A stretch of DNA of 64,000 nt from Neocallimastix lanati (nom. inval.) (GCA_016946835.1 JACVTC010000026.1:392001-456000); one strand, 5' to 3'; positions 12,285 to 25,226 are shown, counted from the first letter of the stretch. The notes: generated by a model not told the origin, from the letters alone. Program-made: numbers and translations.

Positions 12285-12466
12285 TTTTATAAAATATATA
12301 ATATTTTATTTCATGTATTTTATTTTTATTTATTTATTTTTTTTTTTTATTAAAATCATGTAATTTTTTTATTATTATTATAAATTGAATAAAGTTTTCT
12401 CAATGTCTAAAAAAAAAAAAAAATTATGAATTGGATACAAAAAAGAAATAAATCAATTAAATAATT

Positions 12467-12550
12467 GAAACAGTTCTTGATGTGTTTCTCTGAGATGCTT
12501 CTAACAACGATTTATTAAATTATGGTACATCTATTGAAGAAATTGAATAA
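12467..12550 (+). pseudogene. Second gene fragment downstream, with a stop
   Basis: In one frame it reads ETVLDVFL, a TGA stop, then DASNNDLLNYGTSIEEIE and TAA. It is in a different frame from the fragment at 12066-12284 and may belong to the same decayed gene. No known domain. Confidence 0.3.
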
Positions 12551-13785
12551 ATTAGTTTATAACTATTTAAATTTATAATTATAAATATTAATTAAATTTA
12601 ATATTTAAATTTATAAGCGTATGTAATTATTTAAAAATATTTAAAATGTTTTCAATGTAAAATAATTCATAAATGAAAAGAGAATTTTGTTATTTAATTA
12701 TATGAAATTAATATATGAAATTATGAAAATTTACTGTATATTTATAAAAATAAGTCATAAGATTTAAGTTCATTGCCAAAAATTAATTTATGTTATTACT
12801 ATTAAGAAATAAAGAGATAAAAGAGATTAAATTATAAATAATATAAAAATATATAAAAACTATTGCTTCAGTTAGTATTATCAAATAATTTAATTATTTT
12901 AATTTTAAAAGTCTTTTTTTTTATTTTTATTGCTAATTAAGTAGTATTTATTATTTTAAATATGAATATTGAATAGTTTTATTAATAAAAATATATATAA
13001 AAGATAAAAGAAAGTAAAAAATGAAATTTTTAAGTTTTTAATTTTTATTTTTTTTTTAATAAACTATTTCCAGTTAATAAATTATATCAATATATATATA
13101 TAATTTGCTACTTTTTTTTTTAATTATTATCTAAAATATATTTTATTTTATTTATTTTATAGTTTATATATCTTTATGTCATTTTTTCATTATATAAATA
13201 CAAACTGAGTATAAATTATATATATAGTAAAATTATAATATATAACCTTTAAATATTTATAATATAATATAAATAAATAGTATATAATAAAAATAAAATA
13301 TTAAAATGAAAAATTAAAATGAAATATTACAAATATTAATTTACAATTTATATTTGTCAATCAAAATTATAAATTTAAATCAGATATTGAAAATGTAAAT
13401 TAATAATAATTTAATATATGATGATACATTATAAATATGCTTAATTTCTATTAATATATAAGTGAAGACATCGGAATTAATAAATTCGAATTTTGAGAAT
13501 AATATAAATAACAGAAAAGAATATATCAAAATTAAAATTACTAATATTGTCTCTACATTCGGTGAATAAAGACTTAATTATCAAATGCGCAAGTATTATT
13601 AAAACAACCATAGCTTTAACAATCGTAATTTACAGTTCATTTTCCTGTAGTAAAATCATTAAGCGATTCTTCCTTAACACATGAAAAATGAATATATTTT
13701 TAATTTTTACCCTCATTATTAACAAATTCAAAATTTGGGGCTTAAGAATTGTATAATTGATAGTAATTATCATCAATACAGCAGT

Positions 13786-13819
<34 letters not shown>

Positions 13820-13991
13820 AGTTTCATGATTCTTAAAATATTCTTTTAAATCTAAATCTATTACTTTTTTTTTTATAGTCATTTTGTTGTTAAGATTATT
13901 AACAAAATTAAGTACTGCCTTTACATTAAGCTGATTAAAATAAATAATTTATCATTCAATTTATAAATATTTTTTTTTTTTTTTTGTTTTT

Positions 13992-14044
<53 letters not shown>

Positions 14045-14279
14045 TTTATTTTAATATATAAGCTTATAGTAACATTGAATTATTAACTTTTTATGATTAT
14101 TCTAGGTTGAATAATTGCAATTTTAGTTTAATATAATTTAAATTTAAATTTTTAATTTTCAATATATTATTTTTTTTGCTTTTATATTTTTTTGTTTTGT
14201 TTTGTTTTTTTAGTTATTTAGAGAAAATGTTTTTTATATGATAAATTTTTTTATATATAAATTATTATAAATTTAAATT
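12551..14279. other. AT-rich intergenic DNA
   Basis: No supported gene. About 13440-13640 is a little richer in G+C and may be an eroded coding remnant, but every frame is broken. Long homopolymers lie at 13791-13819 (T) and 13995-14038 (A). Confidence 0.4.
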
Positions 14280-14600
14280 ATACTATTAAGTTATTTATGA
14301 GCTTTTTCATTTTTAAAAAGTGACACGAAATAATTATACTATTAATTAAGTTTTTTATGAGCTTTTTCATTTTTAAAAAGTGACACGAAATAATTAAAAT
14401 AAATACATATATATACATTTGAAGTATTATTAGTAAAAGTAAATAAATAATCAATAAATAAGAATTAATTAATAAATAATAGTAAATTTAGTTTTTCATA
14501 AGCTTTTTCATTTTTAAAAGAAAAAAGTGACACAAAATAATTTTAAAAATGAAAAAGCTTATGAAAAACTAAACTAACATATACATGTAATACATCTGAA
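14280..14600. repeat. Repeat cluster with a perfect 33-bp-arm hairpin
   Basis: The motif AGCTTTTTCATTTTTAAAA followed by AGTGACAC occurs near 14300, 14360 and 14501. Its inverse occurs at 14541-14573. The arms 14487-14519 and 14541-14573 are perfect reverse complements (33 bp) around a 21-nt loop. Flanking stretches with GAAGTATTATTAGTAAAA are also duplicated (about 14420 and 14598), so the whole looks like a duplicated unit with one inverted end. It could be a foldback element or a cruciform-forming repeat. Confidence 0.7.
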
Positions 14601-17522
14601 GTATTATTAGTAAAAATAAATAAATAAATAGTAAATAGATAAATAATAAATAAATAATAAATAATAAATAAATAATAAATAATAAATAAATAATAAATAT
14701 ATAAATAATTTTAAAATATATACATCATTTTTTTTTTTTATATATATTAATTACATGCCAAGTCAAAAACTGATTATAATAAGTAATAATTAATATAAAT
14801 ATTATTTAAAAAAATTTAAATGATTCAATTTATTTATTTACTTTCATAAATGAAATGAAATTTTTGTTATTTAATTATATGAAATTAATATATGAAAATA
14901 TGCAAATTTGGTATATGTTTATAAAAATAAGTTATTAAATTAAAAATTATTTTATAAATTTATTTTTAATAAATTAATTTTTAAATTATTTTATTTTTTA
15001 TTATTTTTTTTATATTATTTTATTTTGTTAATTATTTAGTTGTTATAATTTAAATATGGTTGAAAATCTTGATATGTATATTTATTTGTTATTAATAAAA
15101 TTTAAAATTATAATAATAATAATAATAATAATAATGAAACGAAAATATTATTGTTGTTACAATAACTCTTAAAAATAATTTATAAAATAAACTTTTGGTA
15201 TATATATTATAGTATATTGAAAAATGTTTCCAAAAATTAAAACGTTGTTAATAATTATATAAGCTTATTCTAATTTCAAATACCTGAATTTAATTATCAT
15301 TTTTAATAGATTATATGAATACTATAATATAAAAATTTTTCTTATTACTTTAATATTAGTAAAGTTAAATAATAAGTAAAGTTAAATAATATGAAAATTT
15401 TTAATAATAATATAATCAAATTATGTTTTATATTGGCTTAATAATATTTTTTAATATAATTATATGTTTTTAATTATTATGAATATAAGATAATAACAAT
15501 TAAATATAATTATTTTCTAACATTTTATATAAAAAAGATTTAATATTAATTAATCTTTAATATTTATAATACTAAAATAGAAAGTAAACTAAAAGCAATT
15601 CATACAAATTTTATTAATTGTATGATTGAAAATTAAAATGTTCTTTATGTGAATTACTTATTGTAATATGCTAATATAATTAAAATAAAATTTTAAAATA
15701 TTAATAGTTGATTTGAAATTTTAAAATTTAATCTAATTTCATGAGTAAAAAGTAATATTTGCGTTTAAATTTCTTTCTATTATTGGCTTTATAACAAAAA
15801 CAAATTACTAAAAATAAAAAATATATAAATATAATTTTTTAAATAGAATATTTTCAATTTTAAAGAAATTAAAATATCACCAAATATAAAACTATTAAAT
15901 AATTAAAATTTTTTAAGAGAATAAAAATTTAAAACATTTTAATTAAAATAATAAAATGAAAAATGAAAAATTATATAAAAAAATGGAAATTTTAATTCAA
16001 AAAGTAATGAACAATTGTATTGTTCAACTATATTATTGTTATTTTTATATTAAAAATTACAGTTATAATAAATATGAATATAGAAAAAATAATTACGGTA
16101 AATATAAAGAATTTTGTATAAAAAGTTTTAATATTGTTAAAAAAAAAAAAAATTTAAATTCAGTTTTTTAATAATTAAGGTTGGAAAATTTATTATATTA
16201 TATTAAATATAATAAATTTTATATTAATTACTATATGAATTATTATTATTAATATAACATATATTAAAAGAAAAAAATTATTTATTTTATTAATGTTCAT
16301 ACATAATATATAAATTTTAATTATTTGTAATAAATCTAATTAAAAAATAAAAAATATTACCGCAAATATATTTTTAACTCACTATTATTTAAAATTTTGT
16401 TTATTAAACTTTTTTTATTATGGTCAAATTTTTAATAATATTAATTTATAATTATTATTTATGCATTTATTATTATTATTATTATTATTATTTTATTATT
16501 TAAAAAATTATTGGTACAATTTGATCTTTATATTTTGGCAATTTTAATGAGAAAAATAAAGGTATACAAATATAAATTAATTTATTATATATGTAATGTT
16601 GCTAATATTAATACTGAATTTATTTTTTTTTTTTTTATTTCATCATATTGAATACTCAACACATATAGAGCAAATTTTTTCAGTCTTTTTCTTTAATATA
16701 ATATTTATTTCTTTTAAATTGATTTTTAATATATAATACTACTAATTATTACATTTATATAATTATTGTTACTTTAGTATTTAAAAAAAATACATTTTTA
16801 ACATTTATATATATTAATATATAAACAGTAAAATCATTTTAGTTAGTTATAAATTTTATTTATTTTAAGTTTATTAAAATTTTTAAAAAAATCAAAATTA
16901 TAATATTTATATCTCATAAATATAAATTTTAATAATCAATAATAATTTTTATTATTATTGATTATAGTCATAATTATTCATATGTTTGATGATAATAAAA
17001 AAAAAAAAAAAAAAACATGGTTTTATTTTAATTATCGTAATAGAAATGTTGGATAAATATGTAATGATTAGTGGGACAAAATACTTTAATATTAATAAAA
17101 AAAATATTGTCAATCAAACTTTATTATTATTTGAAATTATATTTAGTAGAAAAAAATTTATTGGAATTTTATTCCCAAACCAATAATATTTTATAATAAT
17201 TAAAAATTTTAATAAATTTAATTATATTTTAAAAATTGTTTTATTTTTTTATATTAATATATTATTTTTATGTAACTTTTAATAATATAAATTTATTAAA
17301 AGTTATATTAAAAAAATTTTTTTTAATATTAAATAAAATATATATTTTTTTTAATAATGAATAAAATTTAATTGAAAAAAGACATATATAAATACAATTA
17401 AAAATCCTTTCTTTTTTTTTTTTTTTGTAATAATAATAAATTGTAATATATAAATTGTAAAATAATTTATTAAAACATTGTAGTATTATTTGGTAAATTG
17501 TAAATTTATTATATAAAATAAA
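14601..17522. other. AT-rich intergenic DNA upstream of the pectate lyase gene
   Basis: Nothing supported. Open frames at 15956-16171 and 16986-17186 are Asn/Lys/Ile/Tyr-rich translations of A/T sequence without a domain. Microsatellites of AAT/TTA type lie near 15111-15135 and 16465-16500. The promoter of the downstream gene must lie at the right end, but no distinctive element is seen. Confidence 0.4.
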
Positions 17523-18925
17523 ATGAGAATTGAAACTGTTTTCGGAATTTTAAGTACAATTGAATTAGCTTCAGCTGCATGTGGTGGAGCTTTTAGTCAA
17601 TGTGGAGGGTAAATATAATAAATAATATGTAAAATAGAGGAAAAATTTTAATTCCTTATAATAAAAACAAAATAAAATAAAATAAAAAAATTAATTGAAA
17701 ATCTTTTCTATAATATAGAATTAACTTCAAAGGTGAGAGATGCTGTATACCAGGTTTCCAGTGCAGAAGGTTAAATGATTGGTATTCATACTGTGATGAT
17801 GGTTCTAGCAAACCAAATGTAATGAAGAGAGATAATAATTGGGGAAACCAATGGGGAAATTGGGGTAATTGGAATAATAACAATAATGCTAATAATGCTG
17901 CTAATCCATGGAATAATAATAACAATAATGGTTGGAATAATTGGGCTAATAACAATAACAATAATGGTTGGAATAATTGGAATAATAATAATAACAATAA
18001 TAACGGTTGGAATAACTGGGGAAATAACAATAATAATGGATGGAATTGGAACCAACCACAACAAGCTCCAGCTCAACAACCACAACAAGAACCACAACAG
18101 CAAGCTCCAGCACAACAGCCTCAACAAGCACCAGCTCAACAACCACAACAAGAACCACAACAACAAGTCCCAGCTCAACAAGCCCCAGCTCAAAATAATA
18201 ATAATTCTTCAAATGCTGATGAAAAAGCTAAATGGCCAAAAGCCCAAAAGAGTGTTAAATTAGATGAACCAATGGTTATTAAGGCTGGTCAAACTTTCGA
18301 TGGTCTTAAAGAAAATGGTGTATGGACTAGTTATGGAAGAGGTGTTACCGGTCAAGGTGATTGTAAAGATGTTGAAGGTGGTAGTAAAGACGCAGTCTTC
18401 AGGTTAGAAACTGGTGCTACCTTGAGAAATGTTATTCTTGGAAAGGATTCAATTGAACATGTCCATTGTATTGGTGATGGATGTACTGTTGAAAATGTTT
18501 GGTGGGATGATGTTTGTGAAGATGCCTTGACTTTAACAGGTTCTACTAATACTAATGCAAAGTTCTACTTAACTGGTGGTGGTGCAAGAGATGGTTCTGA
18601 TAAGATTGTTCAACATAACTCTGCTGGTACTGTTTACATTAAGGACTTTGAAGTTATTAATGGTGGAAAGTTATATAGATCTTGTGGTAATTGTAAGAAT
18701 GGTTACCAAAATGTTAGACATGTTGTAATTGAAAATGTAAATGCTTCTAATACTGGTGTATTAGCTGGTATTAACGCTAACTTTGGTGATACTGCTATTT
18801 TCAAGAATGTTAATGCTAATGGTGGTAACGTTTGTTACACCTTTGAAGGTAATAATAATGGTAGTGAACCAAAGAAGACTGGTAATCAATGTAAGGGACA
18901 AAGTAACTGTACTTGTAAAAAGTAA
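17523..18925 (+). CDS. Secreted PL3 pectate lyase with N-terminal CBM1 (two exons)
   Basis: Predicted 430-aa extracellular enzyme that cleaves polygalacturonate by beta-elimination. Exon 1 is 17523-17608 and exon 2 is 17719-18925; splicing restores one frame. Order: signal peptide 1-18 (weak, with Glu14 in its core); a CBM1-type cellulose-binding module at about 19-54, with CGGAFSQCGG, then CC, then LNDWYSYC; a linker at about 64-195; and a PL3 catalytic domain from about 207 to 430. PL3 hallmarks are DEPMVIKAGQTFDG, HCIGDGCTVENVWWDDVCED, KIVQHN and LYRSCGNC; the acidic residues near 292-297 probably bind calcium. The linker is unusual: an Asn block broken by regularly placed Trp (GWNNW), then QQPQQ/APAQQ repeats. 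There is no dockerin, so it is probably a free or cellulose-bound enzyme. A start at 17822 (without signal peptide or CBM1) would also be open but makes less sense. Confidence 0.9.
17609..17718 (+). other. Spliceosomal intron in the pectate lyase gene
   Basis: 110 bp, phase 2, donor GTAAAT and acceptor TATAG, nearly all A/T. Without removal, the frame stops at once (TAA at 17610-17612). With removal, CGG joins INFKGERCC to complete the cysteine pattern of CBM1, which is strong support for both splice sites. Confidence 0.88.
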
Positions 18926-19719
18926 TTTTATTAAAGTATTTACAGATTTATTTTCTAACAAAGGAAAATCATAAAACAATTTATAAAAAAAATTATTAAA
19001 ATCTTAAAAAAAAAAAAAAAAAAAAAAAGTAAATCTATATGATATTTTTATTAAAGTTGAAAGTATTTTATATATTTACTTCTATAGTATTTTTTATTTA
19101 TATTTTAAGATTAAATAATAAAATTTTTTTTAATATTTCCATTGTAAATTCAATTTTATTTTTTATTAAAAAATATATATATATTTAATAATGTAAAATT
19201 TATATATTAAAGTAATAATATCTATAATAATAAATAAATATGATAATTAATAAAAAATATTTAATTTCATTATTAATTTATTTTAATTATTATTCTTATA
19301 AGAAGTATTAATATATTATTACAATTTAATTATTAAATATCATCTATAAATAATAATACTTATTATTTATTTTAATCATAAATATCATCTTTATAAAATA
19401 ATACTTTTTATTTATTATTATTATATATTTGTAATTAAAAAATATTATATTGTATATATACATTTACATACACTTTTTTACTAATAAATCTGTGTGAAAA
19501 ATTATAATTTAAATAATAATATTTACATGTAAAAATAATTAATTATATTTTAATTGTTATTATTTTTATTATAAAAGATTGACTATAATGAATTATAAAC
19601 ATTATTTGTTTAGATGAAATATTTGAACTACCATTTTTTTTTAAAAAAAAAATACTATTAATTTTATTTAATTTTATTTTATTTTTTTTTTTTATTTTTA
19701 AATAATAAATAATACTAAT
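18926..19719. other. AT-rich DNA after the pectate lyase gene
   Basis: 3' region of the lyase, then simple A/T sequence. No gene seen. The minus-strand frame at 19543-19788 is a low-complexity shadow. Confidence 0.4.
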
Positions 19720-19915
19720 TTGGAAGATAATTAATTTTATTATTACTAAAGCATTCATCATCTTTGATATAACTTTCTTAATTATCAATATTGAAATTAT
19801 TGGAATTATTTACATCTCTCAATTGGTTATTTTGTTAAACTCTATGAAACAAATGAATAAGAATGATTATGATGATGTTTATAATGCTTTTTTACCCGAA
19901 GATACAATCAAGTAG
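19720..19915 (+). pseudogene. Possible 3' remnant of a membrane-protein gene
   Basis: One frame stays open for about 60 codons without a convincing start. It runs from a hydrophobic stretch (AFIIFDITFLIINIEI, then YISQLVILL) to MKQMNKNDYDDVYNAFLPED, TIK and TAG at 19913-19915. The acidic hydrophilic end is more complex than random A/T sequence. It may be the last exon of a lost gene. Family not recognised. Confidence 0.25.
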
Positions 19916-19976
19916 TAAAGGGTAAAACATTATTTATATTTTATAATAGAATCTTGTTTTAAAGATTGCTTGCTTT

Positions 19977-20588
19977 TTAAGCAGTTTCTTTTGTTTTATT
20001 ATTTTCTGTATTATCAGTGTCAGCTTGACGAAATTCTTGTTGCGGATAATTTTGATAAGAATAGTAACCTTGTTGGACATTATTTGGATATGAATAATAG
20101 CCTGGATTTTGATAATAATTTTGAGGTTGATAACTTGGAGGGACTTGTTGTAGTTCTGCTGTAGCAGTATTACTATTTTGAAAAGATTGGGCATATTGGC
20201 CATTTAAATATGGATTCGAATCATCACTTGAAATTAATGTATTAACATTTTGCGTATTCATGTTACTATATTGAATATTATTGTTATTACTATATCCACT
20301 ATTACTAACACCTACGGTATTATTCATTTTAAATAATTCTTTCTTCTTTAAAATAGTTGAACAGGCAGCTATTACACAGAATATAATTACAACAACTATA
20401 ATAAATACTACTATAGCTCCTAGAAAACCGAATTTTTTCTTTGAAGATCTTCTATAAAGTTCAACGAATTGAGATTCTGTATAAGAATCTAAATCACTAG
20501 GCATTGAATGCCTCTTGTATAATTCATCTTCCTCTAGACTATTTATATAATTTAATACATTAAATAAAACTGTTTTTATGCAATCCAT
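19977..20588 (-). CDS. Single-pass membrane protein with PPxY and Tyr/Gln-rich tail
   Basis: 203 aa, no signal peptide. Residues 1-53 are hydrophilic and include SYTESQFVELYRRSS. One membrane span covers about 54-80, with Lys clusters on both sides (KKK at 50-52 and 81-83). The long tail holds SNPYLNGQYAQS (124-135), VPPSYQPQ with a PPxY motif (PPSY, 150-153), and repeated YYSYPNN / YYSYQNYP. The SNPYLNGQYAQS and VPPxY blocks are nearly repeated in the protein at 27032-28015, and the LYRRSS block resembles LYARSS (35289-36419) and LYPRSP (29833-30338). These make a family. PPxY motifs bind WW domains of Rsp5/NEDD4 ligases, so an adaptor-type role is a guess. Function unknown; the gene itself is well supported. 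Confidence 0.8.
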   Translation of the reverse strand: MDCIKTVLFNVLNYINSLEEDELYKRHSMPSDLDSYTESQFVELYRRSSKKKFGFLGAIVVFIIVVVIIFCVIAACSTILKKKELFKMNNTVGVSNSGYSNNNNIQYSNMNTQNVNTLISSDDSNPYLNGQYAQSFQNSNTATAELQQVPPSYQPQNYYQNPGYYSYPNNVQQGYYSYQNYPQQEFRQADTDNTENNKTKETA

Positions 20589-20779
20589 TTTTTTTTTTTG
20601 ACTTTTATCACTATTTTTGTTTTTCTTTTTTTCTTTATTTTTTTTTAAATAAAATATTTACTTTTTATTAGAAAAATAATAATTCAAATACTTTTTTTAT
20701 TTTAATATAAATATATATATATCTTTTATTCTTTTATTTTTATTTTTTTATCTTTTTATTTTATTAATTTTTTATTTTT

Positions 20780-20818
<39 letters not shown>

Positions 20819-22323
20819 TTTTAATTTTTTTATTTTATATAATAATATATCAATATAAAGTATTAAAGATTATGTATTTTATAGTTTCTATTTTTATTTT
20901 TAATTTTTATTTTTAAATTTATTTCTATCTTTTTTATTTTTATTTTTTATTTTAACTTTATATAATATAAAGTTTTATTATAAAGAATAGATTATATAAT
21001 CTTTAAGGATATTTTAATAAATTATTTTTTTTTTTTTTTTTTTTTTTGATTCTATATTTTAATATCAATTTATCTTTTTATCTATTATATAAATAATGTT
21101 AATAAATAAAAGGAAAAAATATAATGATAATTATCATATAAAATTAAATTGATAATGAATTATAATGAAAGAATATATAATAGTAATAATTATAATTATT
21201 ACTATTACATATTCTTATATAATAATAAATTAAGTAAAATATATATTTTTAAAGTTTATTTATTATTTTTTTTTTATTAATATGAAAATTTTAAATGACA
21301 TATGTAAAGGAGAAAAGATCAATAATATAATATTCTGATTTATAATATGATACTGAATTTAACGTTTTTCTTTTTGTGTTTTCTTTTTTAAGCACTTTGT
21401 AGTAATTAATCATAAAGAAAAATATAATCTTGAATAGTTTTTTAAATATTACATTTATTTAATTATAAAATTATAAAAAAGTTGAAGAATCTTTATCTTT
21501 ATTATAACTTAAATTAAATATAATGAAAAGGTTTAATCTATAAATGAAATTGATATTTGGTATTGCTATTAAAAAATAAGTGATAATAAAATAAAATATA
21601 ATAAAATAAAATAATAGGAAACAGGTATAATGGAATTTTATAATTAAAATTAAATATGAAAAAACTATATTAATTTTATTATGTTTAGTTAATCATAAAG
21701 AAAGACTTTATTATAATGATATGATTAAGAAAATATTTATATAGGTGTTTTATATTATGTACTTTTGGCCTATTGATGGCGTTGAATAAGTTTATGTTAT
21801 ATTTTGATGTATTAGCTGTTAAAAATATTATTGTATCTAACTTAAAAAAGAAAATATAATAAAAAATAAACTTTTTTGATAGACTTTCTAATAGGAAAGC
21901 TAAAATTTTTTTTTTTTAAAAACTTAAAATAACTGGAATTTTTTTATATATTTTATTATTTTATTTTATTTTATTTTATTTTATTTTATTTTTTACGAAA
22001 TATAATATAAAAAAATATAAATAAATGAAGAAAATAATAATAAAAATAAACTATAAAAAAAAAAAAAATAGAAACATATATTAATAAAATTTAATTAAAA
22101 ATAAAAATAAAAAAAAAAATAAATAACTTAAAGATTCAAATTATGCTTAATTAAATCCAGAGAAAATTTTGACATTTATTTTTATAACACTTATATAGAA
22201 GGATTGTTCAGTGGTTCAATAATATATTATCTATATTTTTTATTTAATATAAATCAAATATAATATAACGTAAAAATATAATTTTTAATTGTCTATAGAT
22301 AGAATAAATTAAATCTGATATTT

Positions 22324-22380
<57 letters not shown>

Positions 22381-23277
22381 CAAGGAAGGAAATACTTTTC
22401 CAATATTGTATACATTATACATTGTAAATGAAAAATACATTAAAATTATTAAGATATGTTGAAGTGTCAAGTTCCAAAGTAATAATAAAAGTAAGTAATT
22501 TTATGTCAATAATAATTATATAATATTATTTATCTATTTAAATAGTATTTTCTTTATAAAATATTTAAAATAAAATTTCTTTTATACTCTTTCATACAAA
22601 TTATTACATAATAAAACATAATTAATTATTTATAACAATTTTATGTTCAATATTTAATTTTAGCTTAATTTTAACATGATAAAAAATATATAATGAATAT
22701 GCATTAAATTAAAACTTCTTCATTCTTAAATTTATAAAATAAAGTTTCTTTTATACTCTTACATACAAATATATGTAAAAGAATGTATCAAATAAAAAAT
22801 ATTTAAAAAAAAAATTAATTAAAAAATAAAGAGAATATTTTAAAATAATTATGGTATTTTGATGTGAATTAAAGTCATTTCTATTTAAAATTTTTTATTA
22901 AAATGAAACAAAATAGTAACATCTGTAAAGTAGATCTTTAATGATGTAATTAGATTTTATCTATTTATAGAAGCACTTAATTTGCGTTGATGCACAGAAA
23001 CCAGTAATAGGGAAAATATGAAGGTCTCAAGAAAGGACATAAGTATTAATAATATAATTTCTTTTTATGTAACCTTTACAAAGTAAAATATCACTCTTTT
23101 TTTGAAATAGAAGCAATGGAAGCAGTATTCCATTGCTTAGAAAAGGAATCATCCCAAAGTTGATTTACTATAATACAAATTAAATTAATAATAATGAAAT
23201 GATAAAAAATAAATATAATGAAAAAATATATATAATTAAAACATAATAAATGAATAAATAAATAAAAATAAAGAAAA

Positions 23278-23314
<37 letters not shown>

Positions 23315-24075
23315 GTTAATCATATTATTCTTTAATGAACTTATAGGAAGTATTTGAATTGATTGCTATATAGAAGATATGAGTACCTATGGTCAATAAT
23401 TCGGTGTTGAATAGATTATGTTTTTATTTTGCTTTTTTAATAATTATTAAATAACTTATGGAAACTATATCATTAAAGAAAAAATAATAAAAATTAATTT
23501 TTAATATGTATATATATATAATTATAAATTTTTTTTTTTATTTTATTATAGTTTTGATTTTTATTAAATTATTAAAGGAAAAAAAAAAAAATTTTTTTTA
23601 AATATATCTCTCTTTAAATTATTATTTTTATACCTTATATATTTTAATTTGTTAATATTTAATATAAAAGTAAGAAGTTCATTACACAATAACTTAATTT
23701 GAAATAATAGTAATATATAATTATATTATTATTTTTTTTTTTTTAACTTTTTTATTTATTATAATAAAACTTTTATATAAAAAAAATATTAATGAGAAAA
23801 AAAAAATTAATACTAAAAAAATATATTTAAATATGTATATGTAATAAAAATATATAAAAATGAATATTAAAATTATATTTAAATATATGTATATGTAACA
23901 AAAAAGAAAAAGAAAAAAAAAAAAAAAAAAAAAGAATATTTTAAAATGAAAAAATATTTTTTAAAAATTTGAATTTATATATGTAATTATTTGTATAAAT
24001 TGTTTAATATATAATAATATATATGTATATATATTAAAGAAGAAAATAATACAAAATAAATATGAAATAAAAAAA

Positions 24076-24120
<45 letters not shown>

Positions 24121-24160
24121 ATTTATTTATTTATTAATATATTGAATAACGTTCATTTGA
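20589..24160. other. Long AT-rich intergenic stretch with degenerate repeats
   Basis: No supported gene. Long homopolymers lie at 20779-20813, 22329-22377, 23283-23312 and 24077-24116. Between about 21.3 and 23.4 kb there are scattered patches of higher complexity that resemble one another, for example TTAGTTAATCATAAAGAAA near 21406 and 21687, and TATAGAAG or TATAGG followed by a GTTGAAT-type patch near 21740, 22195, 22970 and 23375. They may be remains of an old repeat or of decayed genes. Confidence 0.35.
23111..23138. repeat. Short perfect hairpin, 11-bp arms
   Basis: AAGCAATGGAA at 23111-23121 and its exact reverse complement TTCCATTGCTT at 23128-23138, with a 6-nt loop. It stands out from the A/T background because the stem contains G/C pairs. 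Role unknown. Confidence 0.6.
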
Positions 24161-24799
24161 TTATGAATTGTTTACTGGACTAGTTGCATTTGTGTTGGAA
24201 TTATTTTCATTTGAAATTGATATAGCATTTTGGCTTATATTATTGTTATTGTCATTATTATCATTGCTATTATTATTCTCTAATGGAGATGATGAAGGAA
24301 TATTATTCATTTCTGATTCATGAATTTGTGAATCCCCATTTTGCTGTTGTGGTCTATACATTGGTGCTCTATAAGATTGTCTTTGATAACCTAAAGGTGG
24401 AGGGCCATAATATCCTTGAGGACCATAATAGTTTTTTGAATAATACCCATGAATTGGTGGCGGAGGGGGAGGTGGAGATGAAGTGGTACCATAATCATTA
24501 GGATAGGGATTATCTTCATCTGTCTGATAATACAGGTTCGTTTGCGATATTCCACTCACATCGTTATTATTATTTTGAATTTGATTATGATTGTGTTTTT
24601 TGCGCTTTGGTATAAATTCCGCATAGACATAGATATTTCCTTCTTCTACACCTACTCTTTCCTTTTTATTAGACAAACAATCAATAATGATACTTATTAT
24701 AAGACATATGAATAGAGCTAAACAAAGAAAAATAACAGCATAAATAATTCCTAACCAAATAACATCAATATCATGTCTTGTTGAATTATATTTTGACAT
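24161..24799 (-). CDS. Single-pass membrane protein with Pro/Tyr-rich tail
   Basis: 212 aa. A short N-terminus (12 residues) is followed by one membrane span at about 13-40 (WLGIIYAVIFLCLALFICLI), then Lys/Arg, which suggests N-outside and C-inside. The tail has a seven-proline run (109-115), repeated YYGPQGYYGPPP, QRQSYRAPMYRPQQQ, and an Asn-rich end. DEDNPYPNDYG (94-104) resembles the NPYLNGQYA and NPYINGQYA blocks of the neighbours at 19977-20588 and 27032-28015. Same strand as its neighbours. No strict PPxY motif. No known enzyme domain. A real gene by composition and context; function unknown. Confidence 0.75.
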   Translation of the reverse strand: MSKYNSTRHDIDVIWLGIIYAVIFLCLALFICLIISIIIDCLSNKKERVGVEEGNIYVYAEFIPKRKKHNHNQIQNNNNDVSGISQTNLYYQTDEDNPYPNDYGTTSSPPPPPPPIHGYYSKNYYGPQGYYGPPPLGYQRQSYRAPMYRPQQQNGDSQIHESEMNNIPSSSPLENNNSNDNNDNNNNISQNAISISNENNSNTNATSPVNNS

Positions 24800-25226
24800 A
24801 TTTAATTATATTATTTTTTTTATTTTTATTTTTATTTATTTAAGTATTTATTTTTTTCTTTGGTATTTGAATATGTATATTTTTAATTTAATAGTAAAAG
24901 AAAAAAAAAAAAAAGATTTGTAATTGTTTTACAATTATTATATGATTTTAATTTGTTTAAAAAATTTAAAAAAAAAAAAAAAAAAAATTATTAAAGGAAA
25001 TAAAAAAAAAATTATTACATATGAATTATATGTAATAATATTTTTAATTTCTTATTAAAAAATTCCTTTAATTTTTTTATGATTATATATTATTTTCTAA
25101 TTTTATTATTTAATAAAGTTTGTTAAAAAAAAATAAAATAATATATAAAATAAAATTAAATAGTCTTATTTTTCCTAAATATTAATAATAAAATAATGAA
25201 AACTTTAATTTTAATAAATTTTATTA

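Noticed and set aside
13630-17186. Small open frames at 13630-13827, 15956-16171 and 16986-17186
   Set aside because: Low-complexity, no domains, no neighbour support; expected by chance in A/T DNA with few GC codons.
17656-18212. Minus-strand and alternative plus-strand frames over the pectate lyase linker
   Set aside because: Shadows of the Asn/Gln-rich linker; composition such as poly-Leu and poly-Ile follows from AAT/CAA repeats.
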